From a virus, in the IMG/VR virus record IMGVR_UViG_3300032213_000901, positions 1 through 37,351 of that record: a stretch of 37,351 bases of DNA; one strand, 5' to 3'. Shown piece by piece: positions 21,626 to 29,301 of the stretch. The position numbers were made by a program, and so were the translations under genes. The stretch's first letter is position 1, and each line of letters starts with the position of its first letter. The notes beneath the pieces were generated by a model, which had not been told where the DNA came from, did not search any database, and saw only the letters and a program-made list of their open reading frames with translations.

Positions 21626-22598
21626 GTACGACAATATCGACTTCACGCCACCTGATGGAGTCCGCAAGGAGGCCGCCAGAGGGCTGGCATGGCGCGACAA
21701 GTTCAACCGTGGCGGCACCGCCGTTGGCGTGGCTCGAGCCCGTGACTTGTCCAACGGAACGACGATCAGCCCCGACACCGCACGCCGCATGGCGTCGTTC
21801 TTCGCTCGTCATGAGGTGGACAAGAAGGGCCAGGGATTCCAGCCCAGCGAAGACGGCTTTCCCAGTGCTGGGCGTATCGCCTGGGCTCTGTGGGGCGGCG
21901 ATCCCGGCCAAGCATGGGCAAGCAAACTCACCCGGCAGATGGATGCCGCAGACAACGAGGGCCGAAGCATGAACATTGAGATGGAACGCCGCTGCGTGGC
22001 TCTTCCGCTGACGCTCGAAACCCGTGACGCCGGCAAGGCGTATATCGGGGGCTATGCGGCCAAGTACAACGTACGCAGCACGATGCTGGGGACGTTCCGC
22101 GAGCAGATCATGCCGGGGGCGTTTACCCGTGCCCTCAAAGAGCAGGCGCACCCAGTCGTAGCGTTGTGGAACCACGACCCCAACTACGTGCTGGGCTCAA
22201 CCCGCAGCGGCACGCTGACGGTGGACACGGATGACGAGGGTATGCGGTACAGCGTTGAGGTGCCCGACACGCAGCTGGGCCGGGATCTTTCCACGCTCAT
22301 CGCTCGAGGTGACGTGTGGGGCTCAAGTTTCGCCTTCGTCATTGGCGAGGAATCGTGGGACAAGGACGAAGACGGCACGGCCCTGCGTAGCGTGATTTCG
22401 GTGGAAGGCGTCTACGACGTTTCACCAGTTCTGACGCCAGCGTATGAGCAGGCCACTACGGGCGTGGCGGTTCGCAGCTATGAGCGGTTCCTACAATCGC
22501 ACCGACCGGCGCTGAAGCTGCCGGCACTTCGACGGGATGCGAAGACCGAAAAGCAGATTCGCAGGTTTCTGAGGCAGCATGGCCACAAAGTCGGGTGA
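21618..22598 (+). CDS. Prohead maturation protease with extra N-terminal domain
   Basis: 326 residues. The C-terminal two-thirds (from about 118) is a U35/S78-type prohead protease: GYAAKYNVRSTMLGTFREQI, MPGAFTRALK, LWNHDPNYVLG with His186, and GDVWGSSFAF with Ser236/237. Residues 1-110 form a separate domain (DFTPPDGVRKEAARGLAWRD; ARRMASFFARHEVDKKGQGF; GRIAWALWGGDPGQAW) seen in other phage head proteins. An in-frame ATG at 21969, with GAGGG upstream, could start the protease alone, so two products are possible. It cleaves the capsid N-terminus during maturation. Confidence 0.87.
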   Translation: MAKYDNIDFTPPDGVRKEAARGLAWRDKFNRGGTAVGVARARDLSNGTTISPDTARRMASFFARHEVDKKGQGFQPSEDGFPSAGRIAWALWGGDPGQAWASKLTRQMDAADNEGRSMNIEMERRCVALPLTLETRDAGKAYIGGYAAKYNVRSTMLGTFREQIMPGAFTRALKEQAHPVVALWNHDPNYVLGSTRSGTLTVDTDDEGMRYSVEVPDTQLGRDLSTLIARGDVWGSSFAFVIGEESWDKDEDGTALRSVISVEGVYDVSPVLTPAYEQATTGVAVRSYERFLQSHRPALKLPALRRDAKTEKQIRRFLRQHGHKVG

Positions 22599-22752
22599 TG
22601 TTTGCGAGTGCCGGGCGGCACGCTATGGCGTGTATGCGTCGGTGGATAAGGGCGGCGTCTGCACTCGTTATCTGCGATGCCCCGCGTGCCGAAAGACGGC
22701 CAAGCACGTCGTGAAGTCGTGCGAAATACGCAGGCGTTCTGTACCTAGTTAG
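22579..22752 (+). CDS. 57-residue zinc-ribbon protein
   Basis: A short ORF in another frame overlapping the protease end by 20 bases. Cys residues at 9, 11, 28, 34, 37 and 48 (CEC, CPACRK) indicate a small zinc ribbon, with many Lys/Arg. Size and layout recall phage Com-type zinc-finger regulators that control translation of a downstream gene. Similarity is in pattern only. It lies just before the capsid gene leader, and its stop overlaps the inverted repeat at 22741-22756, so a role in capsid expression is possible. Confidence 0.6.
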   Translation: MATKSGDVCECRAARYGVYASVDKGGVCTRYLRCPACRKTAKHVVKSCEIRRRSVPS

Positions 22753-22756
22753 GTAC
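22741..22756. promoter_or_regulatory. Perfect inverted repeat GTACCT-AGTT-AGGTAC
   Basis: A 6 bp perfect inverted repeat with a 4-base centre across the stop codon of the zinc-ribbon gene. Its core ACCTA/TAGGT also occurs, inverted, in the hairpin at 22804-22830. It could be an operator or RNA hairpin ahead of the capsid gene. Confidence 0.45.
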
Positions 22757-22774
22757 TCACGTCACATCCTGCTT

Positions 22775-22830
22775 CTGCAAGGACTGCCCGGCCCGGCTCT
22801 ACCGTGCGAATAGGTCATTACCTACCGCAC
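22775..22830 (+). promoter_or_regulatory. Shared late leader, copy A (before major capsid gene)
   Basis: CTGCAAGGACTGCC (22775-22788) is followed by a hairpin: GTGCG (22804-22808) with CGCAC (22826-22830), and TAGGT (22811-22815) with ACCTA (22820-22824), loop CATT. The ribosome site AGGAG (22833-22837) comes right after. A 5' hairpin of this kind can protect an abundant message. Copies B and C precede the genes at 27965 and 17487. Confidence 0.55.
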
Positions 22831-22845
22831 ACAGGAGCCACGCAC

Positions 22846-24243
22846 ATGGCCGCCAGCAAAGTCAAAGAACTCCTCGACGAACTCGCCGCCACTCTCGCTG
22901 AGCTCGGCATGCTCGATGAAGAGGGCGCTGCGGAAGAGGCTGGCGAGAACACGGACGGCACGCCCGTTGAAGGCGAGCGATCCGCCGTTGAGGCCGTCGA
23001 GGCACGCCAGGCGAAGTACGACGCCCTGCTTGCCAAGGCTGAGCGGATCAAGGCCGCGATTGCCAAGAGCGAGGCCGCTGAGGCCCGCAAGGCTGAACTG
23101 CTCAAGGTTCTGCACCGCGCTGCACCCGTGGAGACAACCGACGTGAAGACTCGCATTGAGCCCATTTCGACCCGTGGCTACAAGCCCGGCATTTTCGAGT
23201 CGCCCGAAATGGCCCACCGCTGCGGCCAGTGGCTCAAGGCTCACTTCGGTGACCGGAACGCCCGGCAGTGGTGCTCGGATCATCTCGGCACTGAGTACCG
23301 CGACATGAGCGGCCAGGTGAACAGCCTCGGCGGCAACCTCGTGTTTGAGGACTTCAGCAACACCATCATCCGCCTTGTCGAAAAGTTTGGCGTGGCGATG
23401 AACGTTTTCCAAAACGTCACCATGTCGAGCGATACCCTGCTCGTGCCTCGGCGTCTGACGGGCGTGACCTCGTACTGGCTGGGTGAAAACTCGACCATCA
23501 CGACGAGCGATCCGACTGCCACGATGGTGCAACTGGTGGCCAAGAAGCTGGCGTGTGCCACCAAGGTGAGCAACGAGCTCTTGGCCGACAACGCGATCTC
23601 GGTTGCGTCGTGGCTGGCCCAGGAATACGCCACCTCGCTGTCTGCTGCCATTGACGATGCGGCGTTCAACGGAACCGGCACCAGCACCTACGGCGGCATC
23701 CGTGGTCTGGCTCAGATCGACGATGGCACGCACACCGCGTCGATTCAGTCGGCGGCAACCGGCAACACCACGATTGCCAGCCTTGACATTGATGACTACC
23801 TGGCCTGCTTGGCAAAGCTTCCCCGCTACGCCATCGGCACCTCGGCCTGGTACATGCATCCGAGCGTCTACCACAACAGCGTGCAGCGCATGATGCTGTC
23901 GAGCGGCGTGGCTGGCAGCGGCACCATCGGTGCTCTGTCGGGCGGCAACACGGCGGCCAACCTGGCTCAGGGCACGCCTAACACGTTCCTTGGCCTGCCC
24001 GTCGTGTGGGTGCTCAAGATGACTGCGGCCCCCACCACCGGCACCATCGCTGCCTACGTCGGCGACCTGTCGCTGGCTGGCATCATGGCGGTGAAGTCCG
24101 ACATGCAGGTTGCGACGAGCACCGATCGCTACTTTGAGGCTGATCAGACTGCCTTCCGTGCGATTCAGCGGCTCGACATCAACGTGCATTCGCTCGGCTC
24201 AACCACCGAAGCCGGCCCGGTTGTGGCTCTCAAGCTCGCCTGA
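22846..24243 (+). CDS. Major capsid protein (HK97 fold) with scaffold-like N-terminus
   Basis: 465 residues, ATG with AGGAG 8 bases upstream. Residues 1-100 are a charged coiled coil (KVKELLDELAATLAELGMLD; YDALLAKAERIKAAIAKSEA), the delta/scaffold domain that the prohead protease removes. The HK97-type body follows: SLGGNLVFEDFSNTIIRLVE, SDTLLVPRRLTGVTSYWLGE, KLACATKVSNELLADNA, and an N-terminal-arm/P-loop order ending with DRYFEADQTAFRAIQRLDIN. It forms the icosahedral shell. It has its own leader. Confidence 0.93.
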   Translation: MAASKVKELLDELAATLAELGMLDEEGAAEEAGENTDGTPVEGERSAVEAVEARQAKYDALLAKAERIKAAIAKSEAAEARKAELLKVLHRAAPVETTDVKTRIEPISTRGYKPGIFESPEMAHRCGQWLKAHFGDRNARQWCSDHLGTEYRDMSGQVNSLGGNLVFEDFSNTIIRLVEKFGVAMNVFQNVTMSSDTLLVPRRLTGVTSYWLGENSTITTSDPTATMVQLVAKKLACATKVSNELLADNAISVASWLAQEYATSLSAAIDDAAFNGTGTSTYGGIRGLAQIDDGTHTASIQSAATGNTTIASLDIDDYLACLAKLPRYAIGTSAWYMHPSVYHNSVQRMMLSSGVAGSGTIGALSGGNTAANLAQGTPNTFLGLPVVWVLKMTAAPTTGTIAAYVGDLSLAGIMAVKSDMQVATSTDRYFEADQTAFRAIQRLDINVHSLGSTTEAGPVVALKLA

Positions 24244-24277
24244 ACCTGACTCACCCTTCCCTGGAGAACTTTGAACC

Positions 24278-24709
24278 ATGAACCATGCCAGCGGTAATAA
24301 GAGCGTGACGAAGGCTGCGGCGAGCGTCGCGGCTTCGGCTACTCACTCGCACGAAATCGACACGCTCGGCTTCAAGTATGCGGCCATCGACGTTGTGTTC
24401 AGCCCGTTCACGGCTGCCACCACGTCGTACGCAAGCGTGCTGAAGGTGCAAGAGTCGGACGCCAGCGGCTCGGGCCAGGCGGACATCAGCGGCCTTTCGG
24501 TGACGGCTGGTGCCGGCAGCACGACCGGCGCGAACGTCGGTGCTGTGGCTCGGTTCAACATCGACCTGCGTGGCCGCAAGCGTTACCTGACGGTGGTGAC
24601 GAGCCCCGGTAACACGGTGGCTGTCGTGACCAACGCCCGGCTGACCAAGGCTGAGCAGGGTGCGACTGACGCCACCACGGCCAACGTGAACAACTACGCC
24701 AGCCTCTGA
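24278..24709 (+). CDS. Putative capsid decoration / minor head protein
   Basis: 143 residues, GGAGA upstream of the ATG. Beta-rich and Ala/Thr/Val-rich (FKYAAIDVVFSPFTAATTSY; GRKRYLTVVTSPGNTVAVV), in the place where HK97-type phages often keep a decoration protein. It resembles in composition the gene at 17487. Followed by a strong hairpin. Confidence 0.6.
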   Translation: MNHASGNKSVTKAAASVAASATHSHEIDTLGFKYAAIDVVFSPFTAATTSYASVLKVQESDASGSGQADISGLSVTAGAGSTTGANVGAVARFNIDLRGRKRYLTVVTSPGNTVAVVTNARLTKAEQGATDATTANVNNYASL

Positions 24710-24726
24710 CGCTGGACACGAATAGT

Positions 24727-24779
24727 AAAACGCCCAAGAGCGGGCGGCTGGGTTCGCCCGGCCGCCCGTTTGGCGTTTA
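24727..24779 (+). terminator. Strong hairpin after the capsid genes
   Basis: AAACGCC (24728-24734) pairs with GGCGTTT (24772-24778), enclosing CGGGCGGC (24741-24748) paired with GCCGCCCG (24761-24768). The T residues in the 3' arm are few, so termination could be partial. That would leave capsid proteins expressed more than downstream genes. Confidence 0.6.
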
Positions 24780-24792
24780 CCAAGGAGCACTC

Positions 24793-25554
24793 GTGAAGTT
24801 TCGCGTAGGCAACATCGAGCACGACTTGCGAGTTGAGGCCGCGTTTAGCGTGCCCCGGCTTGGCTTTCAGGACAACTTTTTCTGCACGATGCAAAGCCTG
24901 TTGCCGCTCAACATTCGCCCTACGAAGTTCACTGGTGCGTTTTGGGAACAGTGCCTAGACCGCGTGCTGCTGGACATGATTGACCGCACCGACTGGGTGC
25001 TGGTGGTGGACTTCGACAGCGTGTACGAGGCCGACACTATCCAGCGGCTGATGACGGCGGCGCTGATCAGCGGGTACGACGCTGTGGCCCCGCTGCAGAC
25101 AAAGCGTGACGAGGGCGTGCCTATGTTCACGCCTGAGGGCCACGACGGCACCATTGGCACGGTGCAGCTGCCAAACGCATGGTTTGAGGCTGTGATACAG
25201 CCCGTCGAAACTGCTCACTTTGGCTGCACGCTCATTCGATCGTCAGCACTCAAGCGGACGGCAACGCCTTGGTTCCTGGGCACGCCCCGACCTGATGGCC
25301 ATTGGGGCGACGCGCCTGCCGGCGAGGTGACTAGGACCGACCCAGATATTCATTTCTGGCGTCAGTTCAAGGCTGCTGGCAACACGCTCGGCATCGCCCC
25401 GCAAGTGGCGATTGGCCACGCGGAACTCAAGTTCACTTGGCCGGGAAGAGACCTCAAACCCGTCTACCAATCGCCTAGCGACTACTGGAACAAGGGTGGC
25501 CGCAGGCCGCCCGAGGCGTGGGGCAGCATTGAACACGGAGACATGACCGCATGA
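24793..25554 (+). CDS. Glycosyltransferase-like protein in the head module
   Basis: 253 residues, GTG start with AAGGAG 6 bases upstream. WVLVVDFDSVYEADTIQRLM (68-87) gives a DxD motif (Asp73, Asp75) in a GT-A fold, followed by an HFGCTLIRSSALKR acceptor-type loop and a WGDAPAGEVTRTD segment. GT2/GT-A enzymes transfer sugars. A third such gene placed between capsid and connector genes suggests that a virion protein is glycosylated. No membrane segment. Confidence 0.7.
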   Translation: MKFRVGNIEHDLRVEAAFSVPRLGFQDNFFCTMQSLLPLNIRPTKFTGAFWEQCLDRVLLDMIDRTDWVLVVDFDSVYEADTIQRLMTAALISGYDAVAPLQTKRDEGVPMFTPEGHDGTIGTVQLPNAWFEAVIQPVETAHFGCTLIRSSALKRTATPWFLGTPRPDGHWGDAPAGEVTRTDPDIHFWRQFKAAGNTLGIAPQVAIGHAELKFTWPGRDLKPVYQSPSDYWNKGGRRPPEAWGSIEHGDMTA

Positions 25555-25766
25555 GAGACGACCAAGCCCGCATCCGGTTCGTGCGTCCCTACCAAGCGTA
25601 CAGACGCGGTGACGTGATCGTGATGGACAAGGGGCCTGCCAAGAGCCTTGTGCTGCACGGCTACGCCGTCAATCACGTTGAGGAGCAGCCGCTGCTCGAG
25701 GTGGCGACCGTTGAGCGCCGCGACGTGGAAACCGCAGACGCACCGCGTAGGAGAAAGCGCCGATGA
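25551..25766 (+). CDS. Small hypothetical head-region protein
   Basis: 71 residues, ATGA-coupled on both sides. Beta-rich start (ARIRFVRPYQAYRRGDVIVM) resembling small head proteins, and a very basic tail (APRRRKRR). No family recognised. Confidence 0.6.
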   Translation: MRDDQARIRFVRPYQAYRRGDVIVMDKGPAKSLVLHGYAVNHVEEQPLLEVATVERRDVETADAPRRRKRR

Positions 25767-26461
25767 GATACCGCAGCCTCGTACGAAACGAAGACGGCGG
25801 CACTGAGCCGGTGACGCTTGCTCAAGCGAAGTTGCACCTTCGCATTGATAACACCGACGATGACAATCTGATTTCCGCCCTGATCACGACGGCCCGCCGA
25901 TGGGCAGAGGACTATTGCGACCGCACTTTTGTTGTGTCGCAATACACGATGTCGCTCGATTCTTTCTACGGGGCCATTGGCTCGCCGGTGCAGTTTGGCT
26001 TGAAAGCGGACGGCAACAACATTGAGGGCCGCCAAGGCACTGTGCCGCAGCTGGACATTGAGTTGCCACGCCCGCCTTTGGCTGGAAACCCCGACGGGTT
26101 TGAAATAACTGTCACGTACATTCCAAATGCTGGTGGCTCGCGTATTGAGTTGTCGAGTTCGGAATACCGCATTGATTACAACGCCACGCCGGGCGTTATT
26201 CGTCCGTTGTACGGAAAGACGTGGCCTAGCCATTTGGTAGACCAGAACAGCGTAGTTGTGACGTATTACGCCGGGCCTGTCGACTACTGGCAAAACGACA
26301 ATGTTGGCGGGCTAAACATGGCCGCCGTGGCTGCCGCCATCAAAATGATTGTGGGCCACCTGTGGAGCAACCGCGATGCGTCCACAGAAACGGCGCTTTC
26401 TGAGGTGCCGTTTGGCGTCAAGGCCATGCTCGACACGCTGCGATGGGGTAGCTACCGATGA
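25763..26461 (+). CDS. Head-tail connector (gp6-like adaptor)
   Basis: 232 residues. N-terminus has the gp6-like pattern EPVTLAQAKLHLRIDNTDDD, NLISALITTARRWAEDYCDR, and the rest alternates strands ending in FGVKAMLDTLRWGSYR. This family forms a ring below the portal. It is coupled to the next gene (ATGA). The internal extension of about 100 residues is longer than the smallest family members. Confidence 0.85.
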   Translation: MRYRSLVRNEDGGTEPVTLAQAKLHLRIDNTDDDNLISALITTARRWAEDYCDRTFVVSQYTMSLDSFYGAIGSPVQFGLKADGNNIEGRQGTVPQLDIELPRPPLAGNPDGFEITVTYIPNAGGSRIELSSSEYRIDYNATPGVIRPLYGKTWPSHLVDQNSVVVTYYAGPVDYWQNDNVGGLNMAAVAAAIKMIVGHLWSNRDASTETALSEVPFGVKAMLDTLRWGSYR

Positions 26462-26784
26462 CGCTTCGCGCCGGCGACATGTGGACGCGCGTGACGATTC
26501 AGCAGGCCACCACCACGAAGAACGAGGTGGGCGAGCCAACGCTGACGTGGAGCACATTTGCCACCCGCTGGGCCGACGTTGAATCGCTGTCTTCCCGCGA
26601 GACTGAACGCTTTGCCGAGACGGTGGGCTTTATGACGCACCGGGTGAAGATCCGCTACCTAGACGGGCTCACGAGTGCCATGCGGATTGTGTACCGCAAC
26701 CGCACGCTGGAGATTGGGCAAGTGCTTGAGCGGGACCGGCTTTGGAATCAGGAAATCATCTGCACGGAGAAGCGTGATTCATGA
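26458..26784 (+). CDS. Head-tail joining / head closure protein
   Basis: 108 residues with the SPP1 gp16-like layout: RAGDMWTRVTIQQATTTKNE, WADVESLSSRE, FMTHRVKIRYLDGLTSAMRI, VLERDRLWNQEIICTEK. It would seal the connector after packaging. Coupled on both sides. Confidence 0.85.
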   Translation: MTLRAGDMWTRVTIQQATTTKNEVGEPTLTWSTFATRWADVESLSSRETERFAETVGFMTHRVKIRYLDGLTSAMRIVYRNRTLEIGQVLERDRLWNQEIICTEKRDS

Positions 26785-27203
26785 GCCTTCCCGAAGCACC
26801 AGAAGCGTTTCTGTACGCCCGCCTGACAAGCCAGACGGCGGTTTCGTCGCTCATTGGCTCGCGGGTGTATCCGCTCATTGCACCGCAGGGCACCCCGCTG
26901 CCGCTCGTCGTGTACCAGCGGACTGCCGTTGAGCGTCCCCAGTCGCTCGCCGGCAACGTCGGCAACCCCGTGGTGACGCTGCAGCTGACCACGTACGGCA
27001 CGTCGTACACGTCGGTGAAGTCGATTGCTCGAGCGGTACGCCTGGCGGTGGACGGCTGGACGGGCACGACGGCAGGCGTGACGATCCAGCGAAGCACGCT
27101 ACAGACCGAGGCTGACGGCGTGGATATGCCAGCCGATGACCAGATGCTGCCGTACTACTCGGTACAACAGACGTTTGAGTTTCGCATCAATGAGGCTACG
27201 TGA
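26781..27203 (+). CDS. Tail completion protein (DUF3168-like)
   Basis: 140 residues. FLYARLTSQTAVSSLIGSRV, YPLIAPQGTPLPLVVYQRT and VTIQRSTLQTEADG fit the DUF3168/SPP1 gp17-like tail terminator family. It lies before the gp10-like gene, the reverse of the most common order. Confidence 0.82.
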   Translation: MSLPEAPEAFLYARLTSQTAVSSLIGSRVYPLIAPQGTPLPLVVYQRTAVERPQSLAGNVGNPVVTLQLTTYGTSYTSVKSIARAVRLAVDGWTGTTAGVTIQRSTLQTEADGVDMPADDQMLPYYSVQQTFEFRINEAT

Positions 27204-27889
27204 TGGCCGTTTCGTACAAAAAGGCGGCAATCAAAATCACTGGGCCAGACTTGTTTGAGCTTCGCCGGGCGTTCAAGCAGCTGCCCACAAACATCGCCGC
27301 CCGCGTTATTGGTGCTGGCTTGCGGCGTGCCGCAAAGCCTGGCGAAACAGCCTTGAAGCAGATCACGCCAAAAGGCGCAACTGGGAATCTGCGGCGATCC
27401 ATCAAGACTATGGTGAAAAGGTATCCCCGCGACGGTGCAGCCGTTGCTGTGGTTGGGTACGTCAAAGCAGGCACGGGGAAAAGCAAGTCAGCAGGCGGTG
27501 GCAAAGTGATGAAAGGCCCAGACAGGGCTTTTCATCAGTTCTGGATTGAGTTTGGAACTGCGGAGCGATACTCAAAGATGAAATCTGCGAGGGGCGGCTA
27601 TATCGCTAGCTCCTACAAGAAGCTTGGCCCCTTTGTTTTTAAGGGCGGCAAGAAGGTAAAAACGTCTCCGGCGTACCCAAAAGCGTTCTTTAAGAAAAGT
27701 ACAACGCCAGTTTATTTGCGTTCCACCGGAGCTCAGCATCCAGTTGAAACCGCTTTTCGCATGAGCAAGGACGCCATCGCCGCAAACCTGACTGGCGAAA
27801 TGCGAAAAGCCCTAGAGAACGGGCTGAAAATACTTGAAGACCAAGCCCGTCGTGCTGCGCAGATGAACGACCTGGCCAAGCACCTCTAA
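27203..27889 (+). CDS. HK97 gp10-like head-tail protein
   Basis: 228 residues, with ATG at 27203 overlapping the previous stop (a GTG at 27200 is also possible). gp10-like features: LFELRRAFKQLPTNIAARVI, GLRRAAKPGETALKQITPKG, TGNLRRSIK, and FHQFWIEFGTAERYSK. It is basic. A middle insert rich in Lys/Gly/Ser is longer than usual. It joins the head to the tail terminator. Confidence 0.82.
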   Translation: MAVSYKKAAIKITGPDLFELRRAFKQLPTNIAARVIGAGLRRAAKPGETALKQITPKGATGNLRRSIKTMVKRYPRDGAAVAVVGYVKAGTGKSKSAGGGKVMKGPDRAFHQFWIEFGTAERYSKMKSARGGYIASSYKKLGPFVFKGGKKVKTSPAYPKAFFKKSTTPVYLRSTGAQHPVETAFRMSKDAIAANLTGEMRKALENGLKILEDQARRAAQMNDLAKHL

Positions 27890-27949
27890 CTGCAAGGGGT
27901 GCCCCGTCGTGGCCTAGTTTGTGAGTAGGGCTTTGCCGCCCGCAACTCA
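27890..27949 (+). promoter_or_regulatory. Shared late leader, copy B (before tail tube gene)
   Basis: CTGCAAGGGGTGCC (27890-27903), directly after the gp10-like stop, starts a 75-base leader. TGAGT (27922-27926) pairs with ACTCA (27945-27949), enclosing GGGC/GCCC. The AGGAG ribosome site follows at 27952-27956. Same order of motif, hairpin and ribosome site as in the capsid leader. Confidence 0.55.
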
Positions 27950-27964
27950 TTAGGAGAGGCCACG

Positions 27965-28297
27965 ATGCCAGCTGATTCGCAGGGCAGCAATTTCGTTTTT
28001 GCCGGTTCCACTTACACCGTCACCAGCGTCAGCGTCACGCCCGGCGGCGATCTGTTGGACTATACGCACCTAGGCCTTGCAAGCGGCAAGAATCGCCTGT
28101 ACCAGACGCCTGCCCTGCGAGATGACGAAATCAGCATTGAGTGCTTCGCGCTCACCAACTCGACGGTGACGATTGGATCTAGCGGGGCGCTCAGTTTTGC
28201 TACCGCAAGCTATACGGCAACCATTTCGTCCGTGAGCGTTTCCTACGCCGTGGGCGAACTCGTCAAGACCAGCTATACCTTCAAAGTGCAGTCGTAA
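27965..28297 (+). CDS. Putative major tail tube protein
   Basis: 110 residues, beta-rich (FVFAGSTYTVTSVSVTPGGD; GALSFATASYTATISSVSVS), ending in VGELVKTSYTFKVQS. Position after the gp10-like gene and before the tail chaperones, the size and the dedicated leader all suit a tail tube subunit. The next gene encodes a similar protein. Confidence 0.6.
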   Translation: MPADSQGSNFVFAGSTYTVTSVSVTPGGDLLDYTHLGLASGKNRLYQTPALRDDEISIECFALTNSTVTIGSSGALSFATASYTATISSVSVSYAVGELVKTSYTFKVQS

Positions 28298-28312
28298 CGA
28301 CGGGAGGCCGTC

Positions 28313-28669
28313 GTGGCGAATGTCTCGCAAGGCGCGACCGTCACCTGGAGAAGCACTGCGCTCTCTGAGGTGGTTTCAATTTCCGTTGATGGCGTGTCTT
28401 CGGACGTTGTTGAGGTAACGCCCAAAAGCTACCAGGGGCGAGACAAGCGTTTTAGATCTGCAGACGGCGACTATGGCACCGTCACGGTGCGATGTCGCAG
28501 CACGGTAACCTTTATGAGTCCGTCGTACGTCACGATGACCGGCGCACTTTCAATCACGGCCCCCGGCGCGTCGTTCTCGTCTGGCAAGTCCATTCTTCAG
28601 TCACTTGCCTGGAATGCTAGCGTAGGTGAGCTGCAGGAATGGACCGCAGTGTTCAAGATCACGGAGTGA
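28313..28669 (+). CDS. Tail tube-like protein, second copy
   Basis: 118 residues, GTG start with GGGAGG upstream. The end (GALSITAPGASFSSGKSILQ, then VGELQEWTAVFKITE) parallels the preceding protein, and both have an early SVSV/SISV strand followed by a DxxxVTP/DYTH-type turn. The two look like diverged copies. One may form the tube and the other a terminator or decoration. Confidence 0.55.
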   Translation: MANVSQGATVTWRSTALSEVVSISVDGVSSDVVEVTPKSYQGRDKRFRSADGDYGTVTVRCRSTVTFMSPSYVTMTGALSITAPGASFSSGKSILQSLAWNASVGELQEWTAVFKITE

Positions 28670-28672
28670 CGA

Positions 28673-29008
28673 ATGGGCCTTGCCGAAGAAATCCTTGCCG
28701 CTGATCAGTCGCAGTCTCTTAAGGTCAACGTGCCTGAGTGGAAGTGTGACGTATGGATTCGCACGCTACCGCTTGGCGAGTTGCAAGCGTGGGAGCTTGC
28801 CTGCCTTCGAGCCAAGGGCGACGGCATTGACGATTACCGCACGCGGTACTTGTGCAAGTGCCTCGTTGACGCGGACGGAAAGCCGCTCTTTACCAGCGAG
28901 CAACTCAAGGGACTTAGCGGCACCGTTGGTGCGCGGCTCTTCAAGATTGCTCAGCGGCACAACGACTTAGACGAGAAGGAGATTGAGGACATCGGAAAAA
29001 ACTCCTAG
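28673..29008 (+). CDS. Tail assembly chaperone, short form (G-like)
   Basis: 111 residues if translation stops at 29006-29008. Helical (PLGELQAWELACLRAKGDGI), with cysteine-containing CKCLVD and an acidic end DLDEKEIEDIGKNS. It sits directly before the tape measure, where tail chaperones are found. Its last codons hold a canonical slippery heptamer. The longer product is given as a separate entry. Confidence 0.75.
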   Translation: MGLAEEILAADQSQSLKVNVPEWKCDVWIRTLPLGELQAWELACLRAKGDGIDDYRTRYLCKCLVDADGKPLFTSEQLKGLSGTVGARLFKIAQRHNDLDEKEIEDIGKNS

Positions 29009-29298
29009 CCCGGCCGCTGGATGCCTTTGTGTATCTGCTGGCCGGGACGCTGGGAAGAACTGTTGAAGAACTTGGCCGCACGATGAGCGTGGCTGAGTTC
29101 AAGGGCTGGTTGGCAATGCACAGGTACGTGGCACCTTTGGATCTCGGGGGCTGGCGGCAGACAGGGCGAATCGTGGCGGCGACTCTGGCTCCATACACAA
29201 AGGGCAGGCCGCCAAACGAAGAAGACTTCATGCCGATTGAACGGCCGCCAATGACTGGCGCACAGATCGCAGCGGAACTCTCAAAGCTGAAGCGGTGA
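28673..29298 (+). CDS. Tail assembly chaperone, frameshifted long form (GT-like)
   Basis: A -1 shift at 28996-29002 would continue from the AAC codon into CTC (29002-29004) and read through to 29298, giving about 208 residues. The extension has no start of its own with a ribosome site; the frame is open across the shift and conserved-looking (FVYLLAGTLGRTVEELGRTM; IERPPMTGAQIAAELSKLKR). In lambda and many siphophages a G/GT pair is made this way and chaperones the tape measure. Confidence 0.8.
28996..29046 (+). promoter_or_regulatory. -1 ribosomal frameshift signal
   Basis: A_AAA_AAC (28996-29002) in the frame of the short chaperone is a canonical X_XXY_YYZ slippery site. After a 6-base spacer comes CCCGGCC (29009-29015), perfectly complementary to GGCCGGG (29040-29046), a stem with a 24-base loop. 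Spacer and stem fit known frameshift stimulators. Confidence 0.85.
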
Positions 29299-29301
29299 CG
29301 T

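Noticed and set aside
22822-24189. 455-residue open frame on the - strand opposite the capsid gene
   Set aside because: It is a shadow of the capsid gene in GC-rich DNA: no ribosome site, His/Arg/Val-rich composition, no fold-like pattern.
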